The notes: generated by a model not told the origin, from the sequence alone. Shown: positions 1 to 8,550, numbered from the stretch's first letter. The stretch is 31,414 nt of DNA from an uncultured Collinsella sp. (GCA_902470915.1 CABRIB010000011.1:1-31414), one strand, 5' to 3'. Numbers and translations: made by a program.

Positions 1-1493
1 AGAACAAGCTTTTTGGCGCCCGTGACATCTTTGGCATCAAGCCGCTTTACTACTATCCCATGGCCGATGCGGGCGACGGCGCTCCGGGCGTGCTCTTTGG
101 TTCCGAGATCAAGAGCTTCCTGGACTACCCGCACTTCCACAAGGCGGTCAACAAAAAGGCCCTGCGTCCGTACATGACGCTGCAGTATTCGGCAACCGAG
201 GAGACCTTCTTCGAGGGTGTCTACAAGCTGCCGCCGGCGCACTACTTTACCGTCGATATCCCGACCGGCAAGATGAACATCGAGCGTTACTGGGATTGCG
301 ATTACTCTGCCGTCGAGAAGCCGTTCGAAGAGTACGTCGACGAGCTGGACGAGGTCGTGCACGAGAGCGTCGAGGCCCATCGCATCGCCGACGTCAAGGT
401 CGCGTCGTTCCTCTCCGGTGGCGTCGACTCCAGCTACATTGCCGCTTGCCTCATGCCCGACAAGACCTTCTCGGTGGGCTTTGACTACAAGAACTTCAAC
501 GAGACCAACTACGCCAAGGAGCTTTCCGATAAGCTCGGCGTCGAGAACGTTCGCAAGATGATTACCGCCGACGAGTTCTTCGGTGCGCTCGAGGACATCC
601 AGTATCACATGGACGAGCCGCAGTCCAACCTGTCTTCCGTGCCGCTGTGGTTCTTGGCCGAGATGGCCCGCAAGGACGTTACCGTCGTGCTTTCGGGCGA
701 AGGCGCCGACGAACTCTTTGGCGGCTACGCCTACTACGAGGATACGGTCCCGGTGCGCAAGTACAAAAAGATGGTGCCGCTGCCCATTCGTCGTGCGCTC
801 GGTAACCTGGCGCTGCATATGCCGTACTTCAAGGGACATAACTTCCTGGTCAAGGGTGCCGAGATCCCCGAGAAGTCGTTCCTGGGACAGGCTCTGGTAT
901 GGCCGGAGCGCGAGGTCGACGGCGTGCTCAAGCCCGAGTACAACACCGGCGACGGCGCCTTCGAGCTCGCTGCACCCATCTACGCACGCGTGAAGGGTCA
1001 GCCCGAACTGGTCAAGAAGCAGTACCTGGACATGAACATGTGGCTCCCGGGCGACATTCTGCTCAAGGCCGACAAGATGTGCATGGCGCACTCGCTGGAG
1101 CTGCGCGTGCCCTTCCTGGACCGCAAAGTCATGGAGTTCGCCGAGCACATTCCCGACCGCTACCGCATCAACGAGAACGGCAACAAACAGGTACTCCGCC
1201 ACGCTGCCAACAAGTCGCTGCCCGATGAGTGGGCCACCCGTCCCAAGGTGGGCTTCCCGGTGCCGATTGTCTACTGGCTGCGCGAGCAAAAGTGGTACGA
1301 CTATGTCAAGGAGTACTTCACCGCGCCGTGGGCAAGTGAGTTCTTCAATACCGACGAGCTCATGCACCTGCTCGATCTGCACTTTGCGGGCAAGGGCGAT
1401 TTCCAGCGCAAGATCTATACGCCGCTCGTGTTCCTGGTGTGGTACAAGCGCTTCTTTATCGACGAGGACCAGCCCGCTGTTCAGGCTGCCTAG
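1..1493 (+). CDS. asnB: Asparagine synthase (glutamine-hydrolysing), 5'-truncated
   Basis: The enzyme makes asparagine from aspartate, ATP and glutamine in the cytosol. The reading frame is open from base 3, and the first visible residues, NKLFGARDIFGIKPLYYY, are the conserved end of the N-terminal class II glutaminase domain. The true start and the catalytic Cys2 therefore lie upstream of the window. The synthetase domain carries the PP-loop SGGVDSS (about bases 414-434), which binds ATP, and a later LSGEGADELFGGY block typical of AsnB. The ATG at base 60 is internal, not a start. The gene ends in TAG followed by a good intrinsic terminator, so it is transcriptionally separate from murE. Family assignment is firm; only the 5' end is missing. 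Confidence 0.95.
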   Translation, partial: NKLFGARDIFGIKPLYYYPMADAGDGAPGVLFGSEIKSFLDYPHFHKAVNKKALRPYMTLQYSATEETFFEGVYKLPPAHYFTVDIPTGKMNIERYWDCDYSAVEKPFEEYVDELDEVVHESVEAHRIADVKVASFLSGGVDSSYIAACLMPDKTFSVGFDYKNFNETNYAKELSDKLGVENVRKMITADEFFGALEDIQYHMDEPQSNLSSVPLWFLAEMARKDVTVVLSGEGADELFGGYAYYEDTVPVRKYKKMVPLPIRRALGNLALHMPYFKGHNFLVKGAEIPEKSFLGQALVWPEREVDGVLKPEYNTGDGAFELAAPIYARVKGQPELVKKQYLDMNMWLPGDILLKADKMCMAHSLELRVPFLDRKVMEFAEHIPDRYRINENGNKQVLRHAANKSLPDEWATRPKVGFPVPIVYWLREQKWYDYVKEYFTAPWASEFFNTDELMHLLDLHFAGKGDFQRKIYTPLVFLVWYKRFFIDEDQPAVQAA

Positions 1494-1519
1494 CCTCGGC
1501 TTACGAACGCCTGCGCGTA

Positions 1520-1543
1520 ACGGCTCCTCCGGGAGCCGTTTTT
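1520..1543 (+). terminator. Intrinsic terminator after asnB
   Basis: A perfect 8-bp stem (ACGGCTCC / GGAGCCGT) closes a TCCG loop and runs into TTTT. It lies 27 bases after the asnB stop. Confidence 0.85.
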
Positions 1544-1605
1544 GCGTGGGTGCGTTTCAGTTACTATAAAAGCCGTCCCTGCCAAATGGCTGAGAAAGGT
1601 GAAAG

Positions 1606-3168
1606 ATGCACCATTCGGATTCCGCGACCGTGACCACGGTCGATACGCTTGCCAAGCTTCTCGACGTGTGCGGCGAGCTGCGCGCATCAGAGCAGGTTGA
1701 CGAGCGCGCCGTGACCGGCTGCTCGTTTGATTCGCGCGCGGTCTCGGCAGGTGACGTATTCTTTTGCAAAGGTGCTGCCTTTAAGCCCGCGTTTTTGAGC
1801 ATGGCGCTCGATGCGGGCGCCGTCGCATTTGTGTGCGAGGAGTCGCTGGTCGAGTCTCTGGAGCCGCTGGCGAAGGAGAGCGGTGCTGCGATGCTGGTTG
1901 TTGATAGTGTTCGCACGGCCATGGCCCTGTTGCCGCCGGAGGTCTACGACCGTCCCGACCACGACGTCAAGATCGTGGGCATCACCGGTACCAAGGGAAA
2001 GACCACGGCCGCTTTTATGCTCCAGTCGATTATCAAAGCGGCGGGCGAGTCCTGCGGCATGATCGGATCGGTGAGTACCGACGATGGTATCGAGTGCTAC
2101 GAGAGCACCAATACTACGCCCGAGGCCCCCGAGGTCTGGCGCCATATCGCCAACTGCCGCACGTCCGGTCGCCAGTCCATGGTCATGGAGGTCTCGAGCC
2201 AGGCGCTCAAGTACCAACGCGTCGAGAATCTGCCGTTTGACGTGGCGTGCTTCCTCAACATCGGCCGCGACCACATCTCGCCGATCGAACACCCCACGTT
2301 TGAGGATTATTTTGAGAGCAAGCTTAGGATCTTTGACCAGGCAAAGACCGCCGTGGTGAATCTGGGCACCGATGAGGTTGACCGTGTGCTAGAGGCAGCG
2401 TCGACGGCCGAGCGCTTGGTGACCGTTGGCGTCGAGCATCCCGAGGCAAGCCTGTGGGCGAGCGATGTCCGCATGCTCGGCTTTAACATCGAGTTCAACT
2501 TGCACGGCATGAGCGCCGACGAGCCCGAGGCGGGGGAGAAGGTCCTGCTGGGTATCGCGGGCGACTTTAACGTGGAAAACGCGCTGGTCGCTATCGCCGC
2601 TGCGCGCGAGATCGGCATCGGTATCGAGGCTATCAAGAAGGGCCTCTCCAAACTGCGCGTGCCGGGCCGCATGGAGGTCGTGGAGTCGAAGGACGGCCGC
2701 GTGATCTGCGTCGTTGACTATGCGCACAACCAGCTTTCGTTCCGTTCGCTTTTCTCGTCGGTCAAGCGCGCGTTTCCCGCTAGCCCCGTCATTGCGCTGT
2801 TTGGCGCCGCCGGCGGCAAGGCGCAGGAGCGCCGCGAGCAATTGCCACGCGAGGCCGCACCGTATTCCGACCTGATGATCTTTACGAACGAGGATCCAGC
2901 TCACGAGGACCCGATGAAGGTCTGTCGCGAGCTTGCCGAGCATGTTCCCGACGATACGCCGAACAAGATCATCCTCGACCGCGAAGCCGCTGTGCATGCG
3001 GCGTTCAAGGCGGCGCGCGAGGAGTACGTCAACCCCGATGCTCCCACCATTGTCTTGCTGCTGGCAAAGGGTGACGAGGAGCTCATGCACGTGGGCGACG
3101 AGTTCGTGCCCATCGAGAGCGACCTTTCGCTGGCCAATCGCCTGATCGATGTTACCCAGTTTGACTAA
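1606..3168 (+). CDS. murE: UDP-N-acetylmuramyl-tripeptide synthetase (MurE family)
   Basis: MurE adds the third, diamino, residue to UDP-MurNAc-L-Ala-D-Glu in peptidoglycan synthesis. The 520-residue protein has the MurE N-terminal domain (about 1-115, with the CSFDSRAV uridine-binding region), the ATP-binding P-loop GTKGKTT at 128-134, the central EVSSQALKYQRV segment, and a Mur ligase C-domain. The lysine of ESKLRIF is the expected carbamylated residue. The substrate motif is NEDPA (D430-P431-A432): meso-DAP enzymes have DNPR, while lysine enzymes such as that of S. aureus have DNPA. An L-Lys or L-Orn substrate is therefore more likely than DAP. The stretch DHISPIEHPTFEDY marks a branch distinct from E. 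coli MurE. The ATG follows GAAAGGTG. Which diamino acid is used cannot be settled from sequence alone. Confidence 0.9.
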   Translation: MHHSDSATVTTVDTLAKLLDVCGELRASEQVDERAVTGCSFDSRAVSAGDVFFCKGAAFKPAFLSMALDAGAVAFVCEESLVESLEPLAKESGAAMLVVDSVRTAMALLPPEVYDRPDHDVKIVGITGTKGKTTAAFMLQSIIKAAGESCGMIGSVSTDDGIECYESTNTTPEAPEVWRHIANCRTSGRQSMVMEVSSQALKYQRVENLPFDVACFLNIGRDHISPIEHPTFEDYFESKLRIFDQAKTAVVNLGTDEVDRVLEAASTAERLVTVGVEHPEASLWASDVRMLGFNIEFNLHGMSADEPEAGEKVLLGIAGDFNVENALVAIAAAREIGIGIEAIKKGLSKLRVPGRMEVVESKDGRVICVVDYAHNQLSFRSLFSSVKRAFPASPVIALFGAAGGKAQERREQLPREAAPYSDLMIFTNEDPAHEDPMKVCRELAEHVPDDTPNKIILDREAAVHAAFKAAREEYVNPDAPTIVLLLAKGDEELMHVGDEFVPIESDLSLANRLIDVTQFD

Positions 3169-3177
3169 TGAACCATG

Positions 3178-3210
3178 ATGGCGGCGGCGCCCTGAGTGCG
3201 CTGTCGCCAT
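3178..3210 (+). other. Stable hairpin without U-tract downstream of murE
   Basis: Two 13-base arms (3178-3190 and 3198-3210) pair with two G-U wobbles around a 7-base loop. No T-run follows, so it may be a transcript-end stabiliser or a weak terminator. Confidence 0.5.
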
Positions 3211-3275
3211 AAGCGTGTTCCCTCAATCAAAACATGCCGTCCAAGTCCAAACCCTTCTACGTAAACGGAGTAACC

Positions 3276-4187
3276 ATGTCCCACAATACCCTGCCGACCG
3301 TCGCTGAGCTTTCGGGCGAGATGCGCGAGCGCTTGGCCAAGGTCAAATACGTCTTTACCGACCTGGATGCCACGATGCTTGCACCCGGCTCGTGCGTGCT
3401 GCGCGACAACGACGGCAACCCCTCGACCAAACTCGTCGAGGCCGTCGTGGCGCTCGCTCGTGCTGGCATTCAGGTGGTTCCCACCTCGGGCCGCAACCGT
3501 ACCATGATCCACGAGGACGCGCGCGTGCTCGGCCTCAACTCCTACATTGGTGAGATGGGCGGCCTGGTTATGTACGACCTCAAGGCCAACGACTGGGAGT
3601 ATCTGACCGGCGACATGCCTTACGACCCCGTCTGCGGCCTTACTCCGCACCAGGTGATCGAGCAGACCGGCGTGTGCGAGAAGATCCTTGCCCGCTGGCC
3701 GCACAAGATCGAGTATCACAACGACATGTCGACCGGCTACAAGTACCGCGAGGTCACCGTCGGCATGCGCGGCGATGTGCCCGACAATGAGGTCCAGGCC
3801 ATCCTGGACGAGGCCGGCTGCGGCCTGGTGTGGGCCTGTAACGGTCACCTGACGCATCTGTCCAAGCCGACGACGCTCGAGCTCGATCGCGTCGAGGACG
3901 GTCGCGCATTCAACATCAACCCCGCGGGCCTCAACAAAGGCGTCGCCATTGCGCACTTCTGCGAGCACCTGGGGATCGAGCGCGAGGAGACGTTGGCGCT
4001 CGGCGATTCCGAGTCCGACTTCTACATGGCCGATCACGTGGGCACGTTCTGCCTGGTCGAGAATGGCCTGACGAGCGCCGGCGCGCCCGAGTTCCTGGCT
4101 GCTTGCGAGAACGCTTTCGTTACGCGTGGCAAAATTGTCGACGGTTGGGCGGCGACGGCAGAGCTGCTGGTCGCGGCGCGTTCGTAG
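3276..4187 (+). CDS. HAD-superfamily (Cof/IIB-type) hydrolase
   Basis: This is a cytosolic phosphatase-type enzyme of the haloacid dehalogenase superfamily, 303 residues. Motif I is FTDLDATM, with nucleophile D29 and acid/base D31. Motif II is the PTSGRN segment. Motif IV is LGDSESD at 242-248, which binds Mg2+. The insert between motifs II and IV is the size of a type IIB cap, as in Cof-like sugar-phosphate phosphatases. I chose the ATG at 3276 because GGAG sits 5 bases upstream; the in-frame ATG at 3234 has no SD and would add a poorly conserved-looking 14 residues. The substrate is unknown. Its place between murE and murI hints at, but does not show, a cell-wall or nucleotide-sugar role. 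Confidence 0.85.
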   Translation: MSHNTLPTVAELSGEMRERLAKVKYVFTDLDATMLAPGSCVLRDNDGNPSTKLVEAVVALARAGIQVVPTSGRNRTMIHEDARVLGLNSYIGEMGGLVMYDLKANDWEYLTGDMPYDPVCGLTPHQVIEQTGVCEKILARWPHKIEYHNDMSTGYKYREVTVGMRGDVPDNEVQAILDEAGCGLVWACNGHLTHLSKPTTLELDRVEDGRAFNINPAGLNKGVAIAHFCEHLGIEREETLALGDSESDFYMADHVGTFCLVENGLTSAGAPEFLAACENAFVTRGKIVDGWAATAELLVAARS

Positions 4188-4238
4188 CGCGCCGCCGCCG
4201 CACTTGGACATGTCTTTTCGAGAGAGACTGGTGAGGTA

Positions 4239-5123
4239 ATGTCCGATATCGAGAATCCGGCAGGCGACACGCGCCCGATTGGCGTGTTCGATTCTGGTTT
4301 GGGCGGTCTGACGGTTGCGCGCGCCATCGCGACGGCGCTGCCGCACGAGTCCGTCTACTACTTTGGCGACACCAAACGCTGCCCCTACGGCACGCGCACC
4401 GAGGATGAAGTGCGCTCGTTTGCGTTGCAGGCGGGTCGTTGGCTTTCGAAGCACGACGTCAAGATTATGGTCATCGCCTGCAACACGGCGACCGCTGCGG
4501 CCTTGCGTCTGGCCCAGCAGGTGCTCGACGTTCCCGTGATCGGTGTGATCGCGCCGGGTGCCCGTGCGGCAATCAACAGCACGCGTACGCGTCGCGTGGG
4601 CGTGCTCGCCACCAACCTCACTATTCGCTCGGGCGCCTATACGCGCGCCATTCAGGACCTGGATGCCGGCGTCGATGTATACGGCTGTCCAGCCTCGAGC
4701 TTTGTCGAGGTTGTCGAACACGAGCTCGCCTCGGGTGCACATCTGCAGGAACAGTGGCTTGAGAACGAGGACATCTTCGATACGCCTGCCGTGCGTGCGC
4801 TGGTGGGTGCCACGGTTGAGCCGCTGCGCGACCACGGCATCGATACCGTGGTGCTCGGCTGTACGCATTTTCCGCTGTTGGTGGGACCTATCCGCCATGC
4901 GCTGGGGCCTGGGGTGCGCGTCGTGAGTTCCGCCGAGGAGACCACGCGCGAGCTGACCGATATCCTCACGCGCCGCGAGCAGCTGGCGGGCGACGCCGCC
5001 GAGCCGCAGCATCGTTTTGCCACGACGGCCGATAACATTGCCGAGTTTGCGGTGGCGGGCAGCTTTATCTTTGGTCAGCCGCTCAAGAGCATCGAACATA
5101 TCGATATCGATGAGCTGAAATAG
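4239..5123 (+). CDS. murI: Glutamate racemase
   Basis: MurI interconverts L- and D-glutamate and supplies D-Glu for the peptidoglycan stem peptide. The 294-residue protein shows all the family marks: GVFDSGLGG with D18-S19, the first catalytic cysteine C81 in ACNTA, the second, C208, in LGCTHFPLL, and GDTKRCPYG. The length is slightly above the usual 260-280 because of a short polar N-terminus. The ATG is preceded by GTGAGG. It lies about 50 bases after the HAD hydrolase and 54 before rph. murI next to rph and rdgB also occurs in Bacillus-type genomes (racE, rph, ysnA), which supports an old housekeeping cluster. Confidence 0.95.
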   Translation: MSDIENPAGDTRPIGVFDSGLGGLTVARAIATALPHESVYYFGDTKRCPYGTRTEDEVRSFALQAGRWLSKHDVKIMVIACNTATAAALRLAQQVLDVPVIGVIAPGARAAINSTRTRRVGVLATNLTIRSGAYTRAIQDLDAGVDVYGCPASSFVEVVEHELASGAHLQEQWLENEDIFDTPAVRALVGATVEPLRDHGIDTVVLGCTHFPLLVGPIRHALGPGVRVVSSAEETTRELTDILTRREQLAGDAAEPQHRFATTADNIAEFAVAGSFIFGQPLKSIEHIDIDELK

Positions 5124-5177
5124 ATGTAAGGCAGCTGCCAGAGCCTTCGCCACATCTTTTGCCGAAAGGATATTTCT

Positions 5178-5903
5178 ATGGAGTACATGCAGGTCAACCG
5201 CGCCAACGGTCGCGCCGCCAACGAGTTGCGCCCCGTTAAGCTCACCCGTGGCGTCATGAAGCACGCTCACGGCTCGTGTCTGGCCGAGTTCGGTGACACG
5301 CGCGTGCTGTGCGCCGCCACTATCGAGGAGGGCGTGCCGGGCTGGCGAAAGGGAGCTAAGGCCGGCTGGGTGACCGCGGAATACGCCATGCTGCCGGCGT
5401 CGACCGGCAAGCGCTGCAAGCGCGAGCACGCCAACCGCAAGGGCCGCTCCATGGAGATCGAGCGCCTCATTGGCCGCAGCCTGCGTACCGTCGTCAACAT
5501 GAAGGCGCTCGGCGAGTACACCGTCACCGTCGACTGCGATGTGATTCAGGCCGATGGCGGCACGCGTACAGCGAGCATCACCGGCGCCTGGGTGGCGCTG
5601 CACGACGCCCTCGCCATGTGGGTCGAGGCGGGCAAGATCGAGCGCATCCCGCTTATCGGCCAGGTGGCTGCCATCTCCATGGGCGTTGTCGACGGCAACA
5701 CTCTGCTCGACTTGGATTATTCCGAGGACAGCCATGCCGAGGTCGACATGAACCTCGTCGCCACCGATACCGGTGAGATGATCGAGCTCCAGGGCACCGG
5801 CGAGCAGGCGCCCTTCGACCGCAAACGCCTCAACGCCCTGCTTGACCTGGGCGACAAGGGTGTCGCCGAGCTCATCGAGCTTCAGCGCCAAGCCATCGCC
5901 TAA
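5178..5903 (+). CDS. rph: Ribonuclease PH
   Basis: RNase PH is a phosphate-dependent 3'-to-5' exoribonuclease that trims tRNA 3' ends and other RNAs. The 241-residue length is typical. Recognisable segments are NELRPVKLTRGVMKHAHGS and the start of the catalytic fold FGDTRVLCAATIEEGVPGW, then GRSMEIERLIGRSLR, and CDVIQADGGTRTASITGA, which carries the phosphate and metal-binding region. The segment between PASTGKRC and GRSMEIER is less like E. coli than the rest. The ATG at 5178 has GAAAGGA upstream. The TAA stop is immediately followed by, and partly overlaps, a palindromic element (5902-5938). Confidence 0.93.
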   Translation: MEYMQVNRANGRAANELRPVKLTRGVMKHAHGSCLAEFGDTRVLCAATIEEGVPGWRKGAKAGWVTAEYAMLPASTGKRCKREHANRKGRSMEIERLIGRSLRTVVNMKALGEYTVTVDCDVIQADGGTRTASITGAWVALHDALAMWVEAGKIERIPLIGQVAAISMGVVDGNTLLDLDYSEDSHAEVDMNLVATDTGEMIELQGTGEQAPFDRKRLNALLDLGDKGVAELIELQRQAIA

Positions 5904-5938
5904 CCTGCCAAAAAGGGACAGGTTTATTTTGGTAGGTT
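5902..5938 (+). repeat. REP-like stem-loop, GGGACAGGTT class (copy 1)
   Basis: A 12-bp stem (arms 5902-5913 and 5927-5938, one G-U pair) encloses a 13-base loop, AGGGACAGGTTTA. The left arm starts inside the rph stop codon. The loop core GGGACAGGTT recurs at 13535-13544 with unrelated arms. The trailing TTTT could let it act as a terminator. Confidence 0.7.
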
Positions 5939-6044
5939 TTATCTGCTGAAATGCTGCGTTGAAAGGTCCGATCGCCTGAGAGGGGAGGGGTCAAGTGCCC
6001 AAACGCCCCTCACGCGGCTTGCTATAGAGACAAGGAGGCCAGTC

Positions 6045-6686
6045 ATGGCACTTGAGAAGATTGACATCGACACCCTCGACCCGGCGGCGACCATCGTCGT
6101 GGCAACGGGCAACGCCCATAAGCTCACCGAGATCGAGGCCATTTTGGGCAAGGTCATGCCCGAGGTGCGCTTTGTGGCGCTCGGCCAGCTGGGCGATTTT
6201 GAGGACCCCGAGGAAAACGGCACGACGTTTTTGGAGAACGCCATCATCAAGGCGCAGGCTGCGGTCGAGGAGACGGGTCTTATGGCCATTGCCGACGATT
6301 CGGGCTTGGTCGTTGATGCCCTGGACGGCGAGCCGGGCGTGTATAGCGCGCGCTATGCGGGCGTGCACGGCGACGATGCCGCCAACAACGCCAAGCTGCT
6401 CGTTAACCTGGAAGGCGTGGCCGACGAGGATCGCACCGCGCGCTTTATGAGCGTCGTTGCGCTCATCGACACGGACGGTTTGGTCACCTATGGCGAGGGC
6501 GCCTGCGAGGGCGTTATCGCGCACGAGGGCCGCGGCGATCACGGCTTTGGCTACGACCCGCTGTTCCTGCCGGTCGACACGCCGGGCAAGACCATGGCCG
6601 AGCTGACGGCGGACGAGAAGAACGCCATCAGCCATCGTTTCCATGCGCTCGAGCATCTGTCCGCCAAGCTGACGGGCGAGGAGTAG
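6045..6686 (+). CDS. rdgB: XTP/dITP diphosphatase (RdgB/HAM1 family)
   Basis: This is a house-cleaning pyrophosphatase that hydrolyses dITP, XTP and related deaminated purine nucleotides to monophosphates, keeping them out of DNA and RNA. The 213-residue protein has the substrate-binding ATGNAHKLTEIEAIL (20-34), the FLENAIIKAQAA helix, the metal-binding ADDSGLVVDALDG with D84/D85, GVYSARYAG, and the C-terminal GFGYDPLF. The last of these is a family signature. A strong SD (AAGGAGG) precedes the ATG. dtd starts 3 bases after its TAG, so the two are co-transcribed and probably translationally coupled. Confidence 0.95.
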   Translation: MALEKIDIDTLDPAATIVVATGNAHKLTEIEAILGKVMPEVRFVALGQLGDFEDPEENGTTFLENAIIKAQAAVEETGLMAIADDSGLVVDALDGEPGVYSARYAGVHGDDAANNAKLLVNLEGVADEDRTARFMSVVALIDTDGLVTYGEGACEGVIAHEGRGDHGFGYDPLFLPVDTPGKTMAELTADEKNAISHRFHALEHLSAKLTGEE

Positions 6687-6689
6687 ACC

Positions 6690-7136
6690 GTGCGTGCGGT
6701 GGTGCAGCGCGTGCTCAACGCCGGCGTGACGGTCGACGGCGAGTGCGTGGGCCGCATTGGACGCGGCTACCTGGTGCTGCTGGGTGTGGGCCATGGCGAT
6801 ACGCGTGCCGAGGCCGACAAGCTGTGGGGCAAGCTCCGCGGGCTGCGTATCAACGAGGACGAGAACGGCAAGACCAACTTGGCGCTTGCCGATGTCGACG
6901 GCGAGGTGCTCGTGGTGTCGCAGTTCACGCTGTTCGCCGACTGCCGCCACGGTCGCCGCCCATCGTTTACGGATGCCGGCGCCCCCGATGTCGCCAACGA
7001 GCTCTACGAGTACTTCCTGACGCTCGTTCGCCAAGATGTCGAACACGTGGCGCACGGCATCTTTGGCGCCGATATGAAAGTCGACTTGGTCAACGACGGC
7101 CCATTCACCATCGTCTTGGACACCGACAACCTTTAG
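6690..7136 (+). CDS. dtd: D-aminoacyl-tRNA deacylase
   Basis: Dtd removes D-amino acids mis-attached to tRNA, and also Gly from tRNA-Ala. The 148-residue length is typical. The two active-site motifs are both intact: SQFTLFAD (about 75-82) and NDGPFT near residue 137, which provides the Gly-cisPro pair. The start is GTG, with the GAGGAG of the rdgB stop region as SD. MRAVVQRVLNAGVTVDG is a standard Dtd N-terminus. A 12-bp palindrome starts at the base after the stop codon. Confidence 0.95.
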   Translation: MRAVVQRVLNAGVTVDGECVGRIGRGYLVLLGVGHGDTRAEADKLWGKLRGLRINEDENGKTNLALADVDGEVLVVSQFTLFADCRHGRRPSFTDAGAPDVANELYEYFLTLVRQDVEHVAHGIFGADMKVDLVNDGPFTIVLDTDNL

Positions 7137-7164
7137 GTTACGCGGTTTTACCAAACCGCGTAAC
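7137..7164 (+). repeat. GTTACGCGG palindrome (copy 1)
   Basis: Perfect 12-bp arms, GTTACGCGGTTT and AAACCGCGTAAC, flank a TACC loop. It abuts the dtd stop and has no T-run. A near-identical palindrome follows lysS at 11654-11680. Confidence 0.75.
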
Positions 7165-7222
7165 AACTGGTCATGCGAGGTTGTCGTCTGGTATGTATTC
7201 GAGACCGGGCTTTTTTAGCTAC

Positions 7223-7252
7223 TTGCGTTTGGCGGCAGCAGGGTGCTATAGT
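7223..7252 (+). promoter_or_regulatory. Probable sigma-A-type promoter for veg-ispE
   Basis: TTGCGT (7223-7228) and TATAGT (7247-7252) are separated by 18 bases. The expected transcript would start near 7259, giving a leader of about 60 bases before veg. Confidence 0.6.
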
Positions 7253-7272
7253 ATTAGAGTTTTGTCTATCTT

Positions 7273-7292
7273 AGGGGTATTATCCCCTTTTT
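7273..7292 (+). promoter_or_regulatory. Short leader hairpin with U-tract (possible attenuator)
   Basis: AGGGG and CCCCT pair around TATTAT and run into TTTTT at 7288-7292. It lies between the promoter and the veg SD, so it could end or pause transcription early. The 5-bp stem is weak. Confidence 0.4.
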
Positions 7293-7319
7293 GAATTGCA
7301 CCTTCTGGAGGCCCTGTTC

Positions 7320-7616
7320 ATGGAAGAGATGGAAGTCAATCACGTCGACGACATCCACGAGAAGCTGACCGATATGGTGGGCGATCGCGTCAAGGTTAAG
7401 GCCAACATGGGCCGCACCCGCGTCGTCGAGCGCATGGGCACCATCAAGAGCGTCCACCCCGCCGTCTTTATCGTCGAGGTTGACGAGCGCCGCGGCCGCA
7501 AGTCGCGTCAGTCCTACCAGTATATCGATGTCCTCACCGGTCAGGTCGAGCTGTTCGACCCTGAGAGCGGCGAGCATATCTTTACCCCGCTCGGCAATCA
7601 GCTCGAGGAGCACTAA
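7320..7616 (+). CDS. veg: Veg family protein
   Basis: This is a 98-residue small protein of the Veg family. In Bacillus, veg is very strongly transcribed and has been linked to biofilm formation, but its molecular job is not firmly known. The match rests on the pattern HEKLTDMVGDRVKVKANMGR, then RVVERMGTIKSVHPAVFIVEVD and a final SYQYIDVLTGQVELF, which parallel B. subtilis Veg in order and spacing. The start is the ATG at 7320, behind TGGAGG; an in-frame TTG at 7296 lacks an SD. ispE begins 2 bases after its stop. Close linkage of veg and ispE is also seen in Bacillus, which supports both calls. Confidence 0.8.
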   Translation: MEEMEVNHVDDIHEKLTDMVGDRVKVKANMGRTRVVERMGTIKSVHPAVFIVEVDERRGRKSRQSYQYIDVLTGQVELFDPESGEHIFTPLGNQLEEH

Positions 7617-7618
7617 CG

Positions 7619-8527
7619 GTGACCGATCGGTCCCTGACTCTTTCCGCGCCGGCAAAGATTAACTTCTACCTGGGGGTTCATACCGAGCGCGATGACCGCG
7701 GCTACCACAGGGTCGATTCCCTGATGGCAGCCGTCGGTCTTTCCGATACCGTGACGGTCACGCCGGCGCAGGCGCTGACTGTCCAGACGGTTCCGGCATC
7801 AGATTTTCCCATGCAAAAGAATACGGCGTATCGGGCTGCGGTTGCTATGGCCGAGCATTATGGTCGCGAGGCAAACATCTGCGTGACGATTGAGAAGCGC
7901 ATTCCATTGTGCGCCGGCTTGGGCGGCCCCTCGACGGATGCGGCCGCGGTCATTGTCGCCTTGGCGGAGCTCTGGGGCATTGATCGCACCGACCCAGCGC
8001 TCGACGATATTGCGCGGGGCATTGGTGCTGACGTCCCGTTCTTTTTGCACGCGAGTCCTGCGTTCTACGTAGGTGGGGGAGACGTGCTGGCAACTGAGTA
8101 CCCCGCGCTGCCCGCGACGCCTGTCGTACTGGTTAAGCCGCGGGAGGCGAGCGTTTCGACAATTGAAGCCTATCGACGTTTTGACGAGGCCCCGGTGCCT
8201 GCGGACAAGCTCGGCGCGATAGCTTCTGCCTTGCGTGCTGGTGATGCCGAGACGGCATATGCGCTCATCCATAACAACCTGGGTATCATTTCCGCACAGA
8301 TGGAGCCGCAGATTCAAACGGTTCTCGACTGGCTGCGTAAACAGGACGGCACCGTTGCTGTAGATGTGTGCGGATCGGGTGCCTGCTCGTTTGCCATTTG
8401 CGACACCGCCGCCACGGCCGAAAGGCTTGCCGACGCTGTCCAGCAAAATGGCTGGTGGGCCTGCGCGACTGAGCTCATTCCCAACACGGTTCAAATCGAC
8501 GCGCCAAAGAAATATAAATTTCTCTAG
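7619..8527 (+). CDS. ispE: 4-diphosphocytidyl-2-C-methyl-D-erythritol kinase
   Basis: IspE is the GHMP kinase of the MEP isoprenoid pathway and phosphorylates CDP-ME on its 2-hydroxyl. The 302 residues contain the opening APAKINFYLGVHTERDDRGYH, the ATP-binding CAGLGGPSTDAAA (usual form AGLGGGSSDAAA), and a third motif, DVCGSGACSFAI. All three are recognisable but each departs from consensus, so this is a divergent family member. The start is GTG; the GAGGAG at the end of veg serves as SD. The two other MEP genes in the window, ispD and ispF, are 22 kb away. Base composition is a little less GC-rich than in rph or lysS. Confidence 0.88.
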   Translation: MTDRSLTLSAPAKINFYLGVHTERDDRGYHRVDSLMAAVGLSDTVTVTPAQALTVQTVPASDFPMQKNTAYRAAVAMAEHYGREANICVTIEKRIPLCAGLGGPSTDAAAVIVALAELWGIDRTDPALDDIARGIGADVPFFLHASPAFYVGGGDVLATEYPALPATPVVLVKPREASVSTIEAYRRFDEAPVPADKLGAIASALRAGDAETAYALIHNNLGIISAQMEPQIQTVLDWLRKQDGTVAVDVCGSGACSFAICDTAATAERLADAVQQNGWWACATELIPNTVQIDAPKKYKFL

Positions 8528-8550
8528 CACGCGGCGAAAATCTTTGTTAC

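Noticed and set aside
1555..1575. Promoter for murE at TACTATAAA
   Set aside because: A -10-like TATAAA is visible but no -35 at suitable spacing, so I did not annotate it.
5129..5138. GGCAGCTGCC palindrome between murI and rph
   Set aside because: A 10-base self-complementary string is too short and isolated to assign a role.
3165..5891. 908-codon open frame on the minus strand
   Set aside because: It lies antisense to the HAD gene, murI and rph. Its sequence is rich in His, Arg, Gly and Ala with no domain, as expected from the complement of high-GC codons.
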